Source: UBA668 sp043721915
GTDB lineage: Bacteria > Actinomycetota > Acidimicrobiia > Acidimicrobiales > Ilumatobacteraceae
Direction: 5' to 3'
Assembly: GCA_043721915.1 (NCBI GenBank)
Contig: JAYSPV010000039.1
Span: 1 to 26,807, forward strand
DNA length: 26,807 bases
Shown here: piece by piece, positions 16,493 through 26,317 of the stretch
Layout: each line of letters begins with the position of its first letter
How positions within the stretch are numbered: position 1 is the stretch's first letter
The notes under the pieces: model-generated
What the model saw: only the letters and a program-made list of their open reading frames with translations
The model's database searches: none
Told to the model about the DNA's origin: nothing
Translations under genes and position numbers: made by a program

Positions 16493-18160
16493 ATGGCTGC
16501 TGCTCCCGAGTTCGAGTTCACCGAGATGTTCCCGCTGGGCCACGACGAGGCGCCGTATCGGCTCGTCAGCACCGACCACGTCCGCACGGTCGAGACGCCG
16601 CTGGGCACGTTCCTGCAGGTGGATCCCGAAGCGCTCACGCTGATCACCCAGGAAGCGATGCGCGAGATCGCTCACTTCCTGCGCCCGGGCCACCTCGCGC
16701 AGCTTGCAGCCATTCTCGAAGACCCCGAGGCCAGCGACAACGACCGATTCGTCGCACTCGATCTGCTCAAGAACTCCGCAATCGCCGCCGGTGGCGTGCT
16801 GCCGATGTGCCAGGACACCGGCACGGCGATCGTGAAGGCGAAGAAGGGTGAGCGAGTGCACACCGGCGGCGGCGACGAGGAAGCCATCGCCCGCGGCGTG
16901 TTCAACACCTACCAGACCAGCAACCTGCGATACAGCCAGATGGCGCCGATCACCATGTACGAGGAGGTCAACACCGGCAACAACCTGCCGGCCGAGATCA
17001 AGATCAGCGCGGTCGACGGTGACACCTACAAGTTCCTTTTCATGGCCAAAGGAGGCGGCAGTGCGAACAAGAGCTACCTGTTCCAGGAGACCAAGGCACT
17101 GCTCAACGAGAAGGCACTGCTCCCTTGGCTGTTCGAGAAGATGAAGACCCTCGGCACGGCCGCCTGCCCGCCGTACCACCTGGCCGTGGTGATCGGCGGC
17201 ACCAGCGCCGAGATCGCAGTGGAGACAGCCAAGCTGGCCAGCACCCGCTACCTGGACAGCCTGCCGACCACCGGTTCGAGGACCGGCCACGCGTTTCGCG
17301 ATCTCGAACTGGAGGCGAAGGTCCTGCAGCTCAGCCAGCAGACCGGGATCGGCGCGCAGTTCGGCGGCAAGTACTTCTGCCACGACGTACGCATCATCCG
17401 TCTGCCACGACACGGGGCCAGCTGTCCGGTCGGTATGGCCGTGTCGTGCAGCGCCGACCGACAGGTGCTCGGCAAAATCACCAAGGATGGCATCTTCCTC
17501 GAGCAGCTCGAGCACGACCCCGCCCGCTTCCTACCGGATGTGACTCACGACGACCTCGCCGAGTCAGACGTCGTGCAGATCGACCTCAACCGTCCGATGG
17601 CCGACATCCGCGCCGAGCTGAGCAAGTACCCGGTGAAGACTCGCGTGATGCTCACCGGGCCGTTGGTTGTCGCCCGCGACATCGCTCACGCCAAGATCAA
17701 GGAACGCCTCGACCGGGGCGAGCCGATGCCGCAGTACCTCCAGGACTTCGCGGTCTACTACGCGGGCCCGGCGAAGACCCCCGACGGGATGGCCAGCGGC
17801 GCGTTCGGCCCCACCACTGCCGGCCGCATGGACAGCTACGTCGACGAGTTCCAGGCGGCGGGCGGCAGCTTCGTGATGCTCGCCAAGGGCAACCGCAGCA
17901 AGGCTGTCACCGACGCGTGCAAGGCCCACGGCGGCTTCTACCTGGGCAGCATCGGAGGCCCGGCAGCGCGCCTGGCACAGGACTGCATCACCAAGGTGGA
18001 GGTGCTGGAGATGCCAGAGCTGGGCATGGAAGCGGTGTGGAAGATCGAAGTGCACGACTTCCCCGCGTTCATCATCGTCGACGACAAGGGCAACGACTTC
18101 TTCGAGCTCGTCAACAAGCCGTACGTCGCCGGCACCACCACCTCGGTCCACCTGCGCTGA
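16493..18160 (+). CDS. fumA: Fumarate hydratase class I (iron-sulfur)
   Basis: This enzyme interconverts fumarate and malate in the citric acid cycle, using an oxygen-sensitive [4Fe-4S] cluster. At 555 residues it is the one-chain form with fused alpha and beta parts, like E. coli FumA/FumB. Cluster cysteines are Cys106 (LPMCQDTGT), Cys225 (AACPPYH) and Cys319 (AVSCSADRQ), one position off from E. coli FumA numbering as I recall it. The C-terminal part keeps YYAGPAKTP and FGPTTAGRMDSY. It is not in an operon with other cycle genes; the next gene converges on it with a gap of only 4 bp. Confidence 0.96.
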   Translation: MAAAPEFEFTEMFPLGHDEAPYRLVSTDHVRTVETPLGTFLQVDPEALTLITQEAMREIAHFLRPGHLAQLAAILEDPEASDNDRFVALDLLKNSAIAAGGVLPMCQDTGTAIVKAKKGERVHTGGGDEEAIARGVFNTYQTSNLRYSQMAPITMYEEVNTGNNLPAEIKISAVDGDTYKFLFMAKGGGSANKSYLFQETKALLNEKALLPWLFEKMKTLGTAACPPYHLAVVIGGTSAEIAVETAKLASTRYLDSLPTTGSRTGHAFRDLELEAKVLQLSQQTGIGAQFGGKYFCHDVRIIRLPRHGASCPVGMAVSCSADRQVLGKITKDGIFLEQLEHDPARFLPDVTHDDLAESDVVQIDLNRPMADIRAELSKYPVKTRVMLTGPLVVARDIAHAKIKERLDRGEPMPQYLQDFAVYYAGPAKTPDGMASGAFGPTTAGRMDSYVDEFQAAGGSFVMLAKGNRSKAVTDACKAHGGFYLGSIGGPAARLAQDCITKVEVLEMPELGMEAVWKIEVHDFPAFIIVDDKGNDFFELVNKPYVAGTTTSVHLR

Positions 18161-18164
18161 GGCG

Positions 18165-18974
18165 TCAGAGCTCTCCTGCCAGCTCGCCGAGCCGTTGCTC
18201 ACCTGCGACCGTCTGGCCGCCGGCATCCATGAACGCCTGCAGCAGACCGACCGTGACCGGCTGACCCAACGTTGCGTTGAACGCCCCCGCTTCCAGCAAC
18301 AGGTCGCCGACCACGTCCTTCTCGGCACGTAGCACTGCCGCCTTCGCGGCGGCGACGGCATGGGGTGGGAAGCCGGCGATGCGCGCGGCCAGGCGATCCA
18401 CGAACGGCCACAGCTCGTCGGGCGGCAGCGACCGGTTGACCCAGCCCCAGCGCTCGGCAGTTGCAGCGTCGATGTCGTCGCAGCCGAGGATCGCCTCCAT
18501 CGCCCGCGAACGCCCGACCAGTCGCGGTAGCCGAACTGTGCCGCTACCGCCGGGCAAGATGCCGAGGGCGACCTCCGGCTGGTTGAACACGGCCTCGCCG
18601 AGTGCCGCGAACCGCATGTCGCAGCTGAGCGCGAGCTCGCTGCCGCCACCCCCGACACGGCCTTCGATCACGGCGATCGTCGCCTTCGGCATCGTGCGGA
18701 ACGCCTCACACATCGCATGGAAGTCGTTGAGCACCTCCGGAGTCGGCCGATCCGTGGGCAGCATCTGGATGAGCGTCACATCGAAGTGGGCGATGAAGAA
18801 GCCCGGAGTGGCGGAACGCAGCACCACGACCCGAACCTCGTCGTCCTCGGCCAACCGGCTCGCCGTTTCCACCATCGCTGGATACAGCGTCAGATCGAAG
18901 AGGTTGATCGGCGGGTGATCGATGGTGACCGTGGCCACCCCACCCACGACGTCGATTGCGACCAGGCTGTTCAC
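18165..18974 (-). CDS. Enoyl-CoA hydratase/isomerase family protein
   Basis: A crotonase-fold protein of 269 residues. Both catalytic glutamates of true enoyl-CoA hydratases appear to be present, in GGGGSELALSCDMRF and FNQPEVALGILPG. The oxyanion-hole glycines are also present. The GTG start (MNSLVAIDVVGGVATVTIDH) is fixed by a 4-base GTGA overlap with the stop of the upstream LLM gene, so the longer open frame reaching 19469 is not real. The C-terminal segment FNATLGQPVTVGLLQAFMDAG is less conserved. Hydration of a 2-enoyl-CoA is likely; its pathway is unknown. Confidence 0.9.
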   Translation of the reverse strand: MNSLVAIDVVGGVATVTIDHPPINLFDLTLYPAMVETASRLAEDDEVRVVVLRSATPGFFIAHFDVTLIQMLPTDRPTPEVLNDFHAMCEAFRTMPKATIAVIEGRVGGGGSELALSCDMRFAALGEAVFNQPEVALGILPGGSGTVRLPRLVGRSRAMEAILGCDDIDAATAERWGWVNRSLPPDELWPFVDRLAARIAGFPPHAVAAAKAAVLRAEKDVVGDLLLEAGAFNATLGQPVTVGLLQAFMDAGGQTVAGEQRLGELAGEL

Positions 18975-19887
18975 ACCAGTTCGTGCAGAACCGCGTGCGT
19001 GCGGGCCCGCTCGTCCGGGTCGGCGGTGAACACGCCGGCGTTGAAGTCGGTGACACCGATCGCCTTCAGCGCGGCGATCTGCTCGCGGACCTCGGCCTCG
19101 CTCCCGACAATGGCGATTCCGCCGGGGCCATCGACGCCCTCGCGGTCCATCATCGTCTTGTAGCTGGGGAGCGTGTCGTACACGGCGAACACCTGCGCAG
19201 CCAGCTTCCGGGCGGCGTCGACGTCGTCGGTGACGGTGACGGGCAGCGCGCACGCGACTCGCGGCTCGGGACGACCGGCGTCGGCGGCGGCCTGACGCAG
19301 CGTCGGGATGGTCAGCTCGGCCAGCGTCTTGGGCCCGACGCACCATGTGGACGTACCGTCGGCGAGCTGACCGGTGACACGGAGCATCTGCGGCCCGAGC
19401 GCTGCCACGAGCACCGACGGTCGGCTGCTGCCCGGCACGGAGATGCCACCCTGCACCCGAAATTCTCACCCTCGAACTTCACCGGCTTGCCCTCGAGCAG
19501 CGGCATCAGGACGGACAGGTACTCCTTGAGGTGCCGAACCGGCTTCGAGTAGGAGAGACCCCACATCGACTCGACGACGACCTGATGCGACAGCCCGATG
19601 CCCAGGCACAGCCCGGCGTTGCCGCGGCTGTTGATCGCCGCCTGCGTGCTGAGCGCCTGCTGAGCCAGCATCATCGGGTGCCGCGGATAGGTGGGTACGA
19701 CCGCCGTGCCGAGCTCGATACCTGGCACTTCACGGCCGACGATGGCCAGCACGGTCAGCGCATCATGGCCGAAGATCTGCGACGACCAGAACGTGTGGGC
19801 ACCCGCCTCCAACGCCTCTCGGGCCTCACCGACGACATCGTCGATCGTGCCACTGTTGATCGCATTGCTCATGAATCCAAGACGCAT
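18971..19887 (-). pseudogene. LLM-class F420-dependent oxidoreductase, broken by a one-base frameshift
   Basis: The N-terminal half (from ATG 19887, MRLGFMSNAINSGTIDD) runs in one frame to PVKFEGENF. The C-terminal half (RVQGGISVPGSSRPSVLVAA, ending at 18971) runs in another. The join is at 19457-19459, where minus-strand TTCGGGTG would read in frame as TTCCGGGTG, so a single C is missing. Restored, the protein has about 308 residues, the normal length, and resembles the F420-dependent group that I recall as TIGR03564. A TACGGT box 7 nt before the ATG suggests a leaderless promoter. The stop overlaps the enoyl-CoA hydratase start by 4 bases. Either a true pseudogene or a read error. Confidence 0.8.
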
Positions 19888-19894
19888 GTGCCGC

Positions 19895-19900
19895 ACCGTA
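19895..19900 (-). promoter_or_regulatory. -10 box of the LLM/enoyl-CoA hydratase unit
   Basis: Minus-strand TACGGT lies 7 nt before ATG 19887. It argues against the in-frame GTG at 19896, which would fall inside the box. Confidence 0.4.
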
Positions 19901-19906
19901 CACGCG

Positions 19907-20331
19907 GTGAGTGGCCCCGAACGTGCGCAGGCGCGGCGCGCAGACTGGAACCCTTCGGATGCCGCCGACTATGCCGCCAACGGCGACCAGTTCTATCCCC
20001 TCGTGAACGTCGAGACCGGTGAGCTACAGCCGGAGCGGGCGCCGATCACGTGGCTCGACACCACGGTCGACGCTGGCGGAACGCTCGCGCTCGGCATCGG
20101 TACGGGATCCATTGGCGTGAAGTTCGTGGAGACCCCTGGTGGCCTCTTGGACCTGGTCGTGGGCGACAACGGCGACATCTGGCTACTGAACTCCACCATC
20201 GGAGTGGCGGACAGCAGTGATTCGACGGGACGAGACGGCTCACCGTTGCCGACGACACTGAATACGTGATGTCCAACGGCGCGGACAGCCGGGTGATCGA
20301 CAGCTACGAACTCCCACCACCGCTGGCGTGA
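19907..20331 (+). pseudogene. Frameshifted remnant of an unknown protein gene
   Basis: A coding-like frame begins near the GTG at 19907 and reads DWNPSDAADYAANGDQFYP, then a strand-rich stretch (TLALGIGTGSIGVKFVE, LLDLVVGDNGDIWLLNSTIG) up to about 20218. From 20221 coding continues in the next frame as FDGTRRLTVADDTEYVMS and ends ELPPPLA at 20331. One extra T at 20221 (GAT TTC) would join them as SSDFDGTRRL. There is no signal peptide and no convincing start, so the 5' end may be lost. No family is recognised; the composition suggests a beta-sheet domain. Confidence 0.5.
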
Positions 20332-20412
20332 TCGGCGCGCGTGCTTGAGTCTGAATTAGGTGAACCGACGTGATGGCTGCAGGCCACTGCCAAAGAAGTC
20401 ACTTTGACCACG

Positions 20413-20441
20413 TTGCGATACGAACGTACGTTTGCTATGTT
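20413..20441 (+). promoter_or_regulatory. Promoter of the HNH endonuclease gene
   Basis: TTGCGA (20413-20418) and TATGTT (20436-20441) are separated by 17 bp, the best -35/-10 pair on this strand in the window. The -10 ends 7 nt before ATG 20449, so the transcript would be leaderless. Confidence 0.6.
20423..20432. promoter_or_regulatory. Perfect 10-bp palindrome inside the promoter spacer
   Basis: AACGTACGTT is its own reverse complement and sits between the -35 and -10 boxes, where a bound repressor would block RNA polymerase. The regulator is unknown. Confidence 0.45.
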
Positions 20442-20448
20442 GATTGAC

Positions 20449-21663
20449 ATGCGTGAGGCCCTCGAACTTCTCGACCTGGCAACTGATGCCGTCGCGACGC
20501 ACGACCCTCAGTTACTCACGCTCGAGGATCTGCGCGACGGCATCCTCTCGTTGCAGCAGCACATCGATCGGGTGAAGGGCATCCATGCTCGATTGGTTGC
20601 TGCTGGTGATTCCGCGGGCGTCTGGCACGGGCAGGCCAAGCGCAACATGGCCGACTGGCTCGCCTCGCTCACCAAGACGTCACACGGCGATGCGTACAGC
20701 CGCGTGCGCCTCGGCGAAGCGATGGGCGCCTCGCCAGAGCTGGCCGACGCCGTCGAATCTGGCGAAGTATCCGCGGCGACAGCGGAGGCGTTGCACGAGG
20801 CCGTCACCCAACCCGCACCCTCCGCACATACCACCGAGCTCATCGAATCCGTGAAGGGCGCCGGTCCGAACGAGGCACGCAAAGCTGCCGCGAACTTTCG
20901 CAGGATCCACACGAAGGAAACGCCTGAGGAAGCAGCCGAGCGCCGCTACGAGAAGCGAGCGGTGCGGTCAGGTCCGGCAGAGGACGGGATGGTCACCACG
21001 ACCGTCACCCTCCCCGAACTCGAATCGCGCGAGTTCCACCAAGTCATCTCGTTCATCGGCGGCAAGCCGTCTGACACGGATCAGCGCACGACGGAACAAC
21101 GGCTCGCCGACGGGATGATCCAGCTGTGTGCTGCGTACGCCGCCGGTGCGGTCTCGGGTGGGCGTGAGCGACCGACGATTCTGATCACCATCGACGCCGA
21201 CTCCTTCACCGGAGCGACGGACGAACCGGGTGTCACCGCCTACGGGGATCGGATTCCTGCCCACATCGTGCGCCACCTTGCCGAGACCGCCAACCTGCAA
21301 CGACTGCTCCACGTCGGCAGCATGATCCTCGACCTCGGTCGCGAGGTCCGCTACGCGACCGAAGCCCAGTACCGGGCGTTGCTCGCGCGTGATGGTGGCT
21401 GCCGTGTCGAGGGCTGTCACATCCCCGGCGCGTGGTGCGACGCCGATCACCTGATCGCGTGGGAAGACGGCGGCAGCACCAATCTGGAGAATTTGGGTCT
21501 GCTGTGCCGACACCATCACCGCGAGAAGCATCGGCCCGGTGTCACCGTCATCGGTGACGGCAACGACTTCTCCATCCGCCTCGCCAACGGCACCATCCTG
21601 CGCTGCCCGCCCAAGGGCAACATCCAACCCGAACAACGACGACCAGGTCAGGCGGCGGCCTGA
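20449..21663 (+). CDS. DUF222 / 13E12-repeat family protein with HNH endonuclease domain
   Basis: A 404-residue protein of the actinobacterial DUF222 family, often present in many copies per genome. The N-terminal two thirds are helical (LEDLRDGILSLQQHIDRVKG; AKRNMADWLASLTKTSHGDA). The HNH domain spans about 318-361 with CRVEGC, then DADHLIAWEDGGSTNLENL and CRHHHREKH, so the metal-binding His, Asn and second His are all present. I chose ATG 20449 because the -10 box sits 7 nt before it; the longer frame from 20404 would start inside the promoter. Members are linked to repeats in mycobacteria, but no flanking insertion ends are seen here. Its biological role is not known. Confidence 0.9.
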   Translation: MREALELLDLATDAVATHDPQLLTLEDLRDGILSLQQHIDRVKGIHARLVAAGDSAGVWHGQAKRNMADWLASLTKTSHGDAYSRVRLGEAMGASPELADAVESGEVSAATAEALHEAVTQPAPSAHTTELIESVKGAGPNEARKAAANFRRIHTKETPEEAAERRYEKRAVRSGPAEDGMVTTTVTLPELESREFHQVISFIGGKPSDTDQRTTEQRLADGMIQLCAAYAAGAVSGGRERPTILITIDADSFTGATDEPGVTAYGDRIPAHIVRHLAETANLQRLLHVGSMILDLGREVRYATEAQYRALLARDGGCRVEGCHIPGAWCDADHLIAWEDGGSTNLENLGLLCRHHHREKHRPGVTVIGDGNDFSIRLANGTILRCPPKGNIQPEQRRPGQAAA

Positions 21664-21737
21664 ACGCACGGAACCCGGAAGTACTGAGACCACGCCGTTC
21701 ACGCGGTACGGACGAGGACCCGGTGAGCGAACCCCGC

Positions 21738-21763
21738 ACCCACGGCCCGGCGGGGTCGTGGGT
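21738..21763. terminator. Hairpin between convergent HNH and ABC-F genes
   Basis: ACCCACG (21738-21744) pairs perfectly with CGTGGGT (21757-21763) around a 12-nt GC-rich loop. CCCCGC and GCGGGG nearby allow an alternative fold. It lies in the 125-nt gap between genes that end toward each other, so it could stop transcription from both sides. No T-tract is present. Confidence 0.45.
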
Positions 21764-21788
21764 ATCCGTGCGTCGCGGGTGACTTGAC

Positions 21789-23405
<1,617 letters not shown>

Positions 23406-23480
23406 GGCCTTCCAGCGTGGCGGCAGATCACGTGTTCGACAACCAGCGCGACCACAACCTCACCGGTCGTGCGGCACGTC

Positions 23481-23486
23481 TACGAT
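23481..23486 (+). promoter_or_regulatory. -10 box of the DUF2752 gene
   Basis: TACGAT lies exactly 6 nt before the in-frame GTG at 23493. This sets the start and suggests a leaderless mRNA. Confidence 0.45.
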
Positions 23487-23492
23487 GGGCGT

Positions 23493-23951
23493 GTGCAGGC
23501 TCAGGTGACGCTCCCCGCTCCCGAACCGGTCTCAGCGCGCGCCGGGCTGCTCGGCCGTGTGGCGCCGATCGCCTGTGGCGGCGCGTTGGCCGCCGCAGCA
23601 GGAGTCGTCGCTCGTTTCGATCCGGCAGCGCAGGGCAGCCGGTTCCCTGCCTGCCAGTTCCGGCTCGCGACGGGCCTGTGGTGCCCGGGGTGCGGCCTCA
23701 CCCGCGGGTTCCACCAGCTGTTCAACGGCAACGTGCTCTCGGCAATGAGCTACAACCTGTTCGTGCCACTCGTGCTGGTGGCGATCGTCGGCGCCTGGTG
23801 GTCGTGGCTGCGCAGCAGTTGGGGCCACCCCGGCGTGCGGGTACCGCCCCGGCTCGTCCGCGGGCTGGCCGTGTGGCTGCCGATCACGCTCATTGCCTAC
23901 GGCATCATGCGCAACATCCCGACGACCCCGTTCTCCTCGCTCGCACCCTGA
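23493..23951 (+). CDS. DUF2752 membrane protein
   Basis: A 152-residue protein with three likely membrane helices (about 22-40, 86-106 and 127-144). The family motif CPGCGLTRGFHQLFNGN is at 64-80, followed by an Asn (MSYNLF) at a position where the family often has NP. The two cysteines in CPxCG are strictly kept in the family, but no function is known. The GTG start is chosen from the -10 box; the much longer frame back to 22845 is antisense to the ABC-F gene and not real. It converges with the SGNH gene across 17 bp. Confidence 0.85.
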   Translation: MQAQVTLPAPEPVSARAGLLGRVAPIACGGALAAAAGVVARFDPAAQGSRFPACQFRLATGLWCPGCGLTRGFHQLFNGNVLSAMSYNLFVPLVLVAIVGAWWSWLRSSWGHPGVRVPPRLVRGLAVWLPITLIAYGIMRNIPTTPFSSLAP

Positions 23952-23968
23952 GAAGTCATCCTGGGGGG

Positions 23969-24847
23969 TCAGGTGGTCTCAGGCGGAGGGTTGGTGCCGA
24001 GCGGCGCGGTGGTCGTCGGCTGCATCGTGGTGGTGGTCGTACGCCGCTTGACCGTCGTGGTCGTACTGGTGCCGTCGACAGAGCCGCCGGAGTCATCGGT
24101 GAACTGACTGGGAAGGCACTTGCCGTCGGGTTCCGGCGATTGACCCAGTGCCAGTGCCACCTGCTCGGCCAACGCAGTTCGGCCGGCGTCGGTGAGGTGC
24201 AGCCCGTCGCCACCCGTTAGGGACGCGTCGGCGGCGGTGGTCGCGCCCCAGTCGACGATCAACACGTTGTCGTAGATGCCGGCCAGCTCGAAGATCACCT
24301 CGTTGACCTCCAACCGAGACGGCTCGAACTCGGTGACTGTGAGCAGCACCACAGGTTGAGGCGAGAGGCGCTGGACCATCCGCTCGAGGCCGGCTCGAAA
24401 GACATCCTGGTCCCTGAGGTAGTTGTTGCCGAGCAGGATGACTCCGACGTCCCAGCCGGCGGAGAGCCGTTCGTCGAGCACCTCACGGCCGAAGTCGATA
24501 AAGCGACCGGTCTCCGCATCCACTTCCACCTGCCACCCCAAAGGCACCAACGCATCACACATCGCACCGCTGTAACGCCGATCAGTGCTGGCCATCACCG
24601 AATCACCGATGAGCAGCGCACGATTGCCACCAACGATCGCACCGACCTGGGCATCGAGCGGGATCGGAACTGTGGTGCGGATCACCGTCGCAGCTGGATC
24701 GCCGGTGGCCGTCGTCGGGCTCGAGGGTGGCAGCTCGCCCACCGGCAGCGTCTCGGGTGGCTGCGAGACCGGCGCACTGGCTGCACCGCTGCACCCGATG
24801 AGGGCGACGCACAGGCCGAGGAGGGTGATCGGTCGCAGCCAGAACAT
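23969..24847 (-). CDS. SGNH/GDSL-type hydrolase lipoprotein
   Basis: A secreted, lipid-anchored esterase-like protein of about 292 residues. From ATG 24847 the signal peptide MFWLRPITLLGLCVALIG ends at a lipobox cysteine (LIGC). A Pro/Thr-rich tether follows. The SGNH blocks are visible: nucleophile in LLIGDSVMAS, Asn in LLGNNYL, and the Asp/His pair in GDGLHLTDAG. The C-terminal 45 residues are low-complexity and Thr-rich (TSTTTTVKRRTTTTTM). Start choice is uncertain; ATG 24859 and TTG 24886 are in frame upstream. It lies downstream of mscL on the same strand. Acetyl-ester removal from a cell-wall sugar is possible, not shown. Confidence 0.85.
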   Translation of the reverse strand: MFWLRPITLLGLCVALIGCSGAASAPVSQPPETLPVGELPPSSPTTATGDPAATVIRTTVPIPLDAQVGAIVGGNRALLIGDSVMASTDRRYSGAMCDALVPLGWQVEVDAETGRFIDFGREVLDERLSAGWDVGVILLGNNYLRDQDVFRAGLERMVQRLSPQPVVLLTVTEFEPSRLEVNEVIFELAGIYDNVLIVDWGATTAADASLTGGDGLHLTDAGRTALAEQVALALGQSPEPDGKCLPSQFTDDSGGSVDGTSTTTTVKRRTTTTTMQPTTTAPLGTNPPPETT

Positions 24848-24913
24848 GAGTGCCCCCATTGGAACCAGTCGGCGCGCCAGTTGCAAGTCAGGCCGGACGC
24901 CATGGGTGCTGGG

Positions 24914-25333
24914 TCAGCCGCGCGCCTTCAGCGAGTCGCGGATCTCCGTGAGGAGATCGATCTCGCTCGGGCCGGCGGGAGCGGCGTCGACGGGCTTCTT
25001 CATCTTGTTGTAGGCCTTGATGATCAGGAACAGCACCACGCCGACCACGATCAGCGTGAACACCGCGGTGATCAGCTTGCCGAACTCGAGGTACGTGGCC
25101 GGGTTCGGCAGGCCGGTGACGGCGTCGACGCCCTCGGAATCGGCAACCTTGATGCGTGCAACCTCATCGAAGTTGGGCTTGCCCACGATCGCGGCGATCA
25201 GATTGAGCACGATGCCCTCGGTGAACACCTTGATCACCGCGCCGATGAAGCCGGCGATGATGACGGCAACTGCCAACTCGATCATGTTGCCGCCGGAGAT
25301 GAACTCCTTGAACTCCTTGATGTAACCCTTCAT
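24914..25333 (-). CDS. mscL: Large-conductance mechanosensitive channel MscL
   Basis: A 139-residue inner-membrane channel that opens under membrane tension to release solutes on osmotic downshock. The N-terminal amphipathic helix (KEFKEFISGGNMIELAVAV), the first pore helix with the AVAVIIAGFIGAVI pattern, a periplasmic loop (about 53-80), the second helix (about 87-108) and the cytoplasmic helix (EIDLLTEIRDSLKAR) are all in place. A strong ribosome binding site (GAGGAG) lies 7 nt before the ATG. It is divergent from the membrane protein gene at 25433. Confidence 0.95.
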   Translation of the reverse strand: MKGYIKEFKEFISGGNMIELAVAVIIAGFIGAVIKVFTEGIVLNLIAAIVGKPNFDEVARIKVADSEGVDAVTGLPNPATYLEFGKLITAVFTLIVVGVVLFLIIKAYNKMKKPVDAAPAGPSEIDLLTEIRDSLKARG

Positions 25334-25418
25334 GTGTGTGCTCCTCTGGAGTTAGCTACCCGTCTGTCGCATCATTTGAGCAGGTCCGGCGTCGCACAGA
25401 TGACAATCCCTCACGGGG

Positions 25419-25424
25419 TAACGT
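25419..25424 (+). promoter_or_regulatory. -10 box for a leaderless transcript
   Basis: TAACGT lies 8 nt before ATG 25433, which has no ribosome binding site. Confidence 0.4.
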
Positions 25425-25432
25425 GCCCCGCG

Positions 25433-26317
25433 ATGACCGACGCCACTGACCCATCGGACGAACCGACGCGCACCACGATCGAGGGTGGAAGGACGAACAT
25501 CGTCGATGAGCTGATCCTCGATCGCATCGACGCCTTGGCGGTGCTGCGCGCCGACACACCCGCGGAGAAAGGCGCGCTGCTGGAGAAGATCGCGGGACGA
25601 GGCAAGCCCGAGCAGGACATCGTCAACGAGCTGTCCAAAGTCCGTCCGTTGTGGCGCCCCGACCGATTCGAAGAAGCGCATCGCATGGCGATGCGCTCAC
25701 TGGAGGTGCTCGACCGCAACGGCGCCCGCACCCCCAAGTTGCCGAGGCTCGGCCCACTCACACCGATTGCCAGCTACGTGGTCGAGCAGATGACCCGCTA
25801 CATCGTCAAGGAGCACCAGAACAAGCTGGTCACACGGATCCGCAAGCTGTACGAACGACGCGAGGCGAACTCGATCTGGGGCTCGCGGGAGCACGTGATG
25901 CTGCGCCGAGGGCGCATCGACGCTGCCCGAGTGGAGCCCGGCTACAAAGGCAACCCGCTGGGTCTCCCGACGTTCCTGCTCGGCGGCGCAGTGTTCTCCA
26001 CCCTGGCCTCCGGCATCAGCCGGTTCTTCGGCTGGGCGTTCGAGAAGAGGGCCGGCGCCATCGTGTTCGCCGCTGTCTTCGTGTTGCTCTTCGCCGGTCT
26101 CGCGTGGGCGGCGCTCTACTCTGCCGGCGTCGCCCGGCGGCGCATTCGCCTGAGCACCGACCAACCGCTGAAAGCGCTGTGGGAGACCATCGGGGCCTGC
26201 GGCAACCCGCCAAAGGACGGCAGCATCAACTTCGCGGTCTACGCGATCGTGCTCCTCCTCCTCACCTTCGCGGTCGTCCCGCTCGCCGTCTGGCGCTTCG
26301 TCGCCGCAGTTGGATGA
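25433..26317 (+). CDS. Uncharacterised membrane protein
   Basis: A 294-residue protein. Residues 1-175 are soluble, charged and helical (VDELILDRIDALAVLRAD; EEAHRMAMRSLEVLDRNGAR; RIRKLYERREANS). Two or three membrane helices follow: a weak one at about 180-200, then clear ones at about 208-232 and 264-290. I recognise no domain. The start is set by the TAACGT box; the longer frame back to 24356 runs antisense through mscL. It overlaps the next gene by 4 bases (ATGA), so the two are coupled and the membrane protein may act with the flavoprotein. Confidence 0.78.
   Translation: MTDATDPSDEPTRTTIEGGRTNIVDELILDRIDALAVLRADTPAEKGALLEKIAGRGKPEQDIVNELSKVRPLWRPDRFEEAHRMAMRSLEVLDRNGARTPKLPRLGPLTPIASYVVEQMTRYIVKEHQNKLVTRIRKLYERREANSIWGSREHVMLRRGRIDAARVEPGYKGNPLGLPTFLLGGAVFSTLASGISRFFGWAFEKRAGAIVFAAVFVLLFAGLAWAALYSAGVARRRIRLSTDQPLKALWETIGACGNPPKDGSINFAVYAIVLLLLTFAVVPLAVWRFVAAVG

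Noticed and set aside
16220..17515. 431-residue minus-strand frame over the fumarase 5' half
   Set aside because: It is antisense to fumarase. Its C-terminal repeated peptide pattern is only the translation of the two 48-bp palindromes.
18165..19469. 434-residue version of the enoyl-CoA hydratase
   Set aside because: The first 165 residues are an out-of-frame reading of the LLM gene. The GTGA overlap at 18971-18974 gives the real start.
21764..21780. GTGCGTCGCGGGTG as a decayed copy of the 48-bp palindrome
   Set aside because: The match is short and interrupted, and the sequence is better explained as part of the terminator-like hairpin region.
24356..25432. Long N-terminal extension of the membrane protein at 25433
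   Set aside because: It runs antisense through mscL and the SGNH gene; the -10 box supports the start at 25433.
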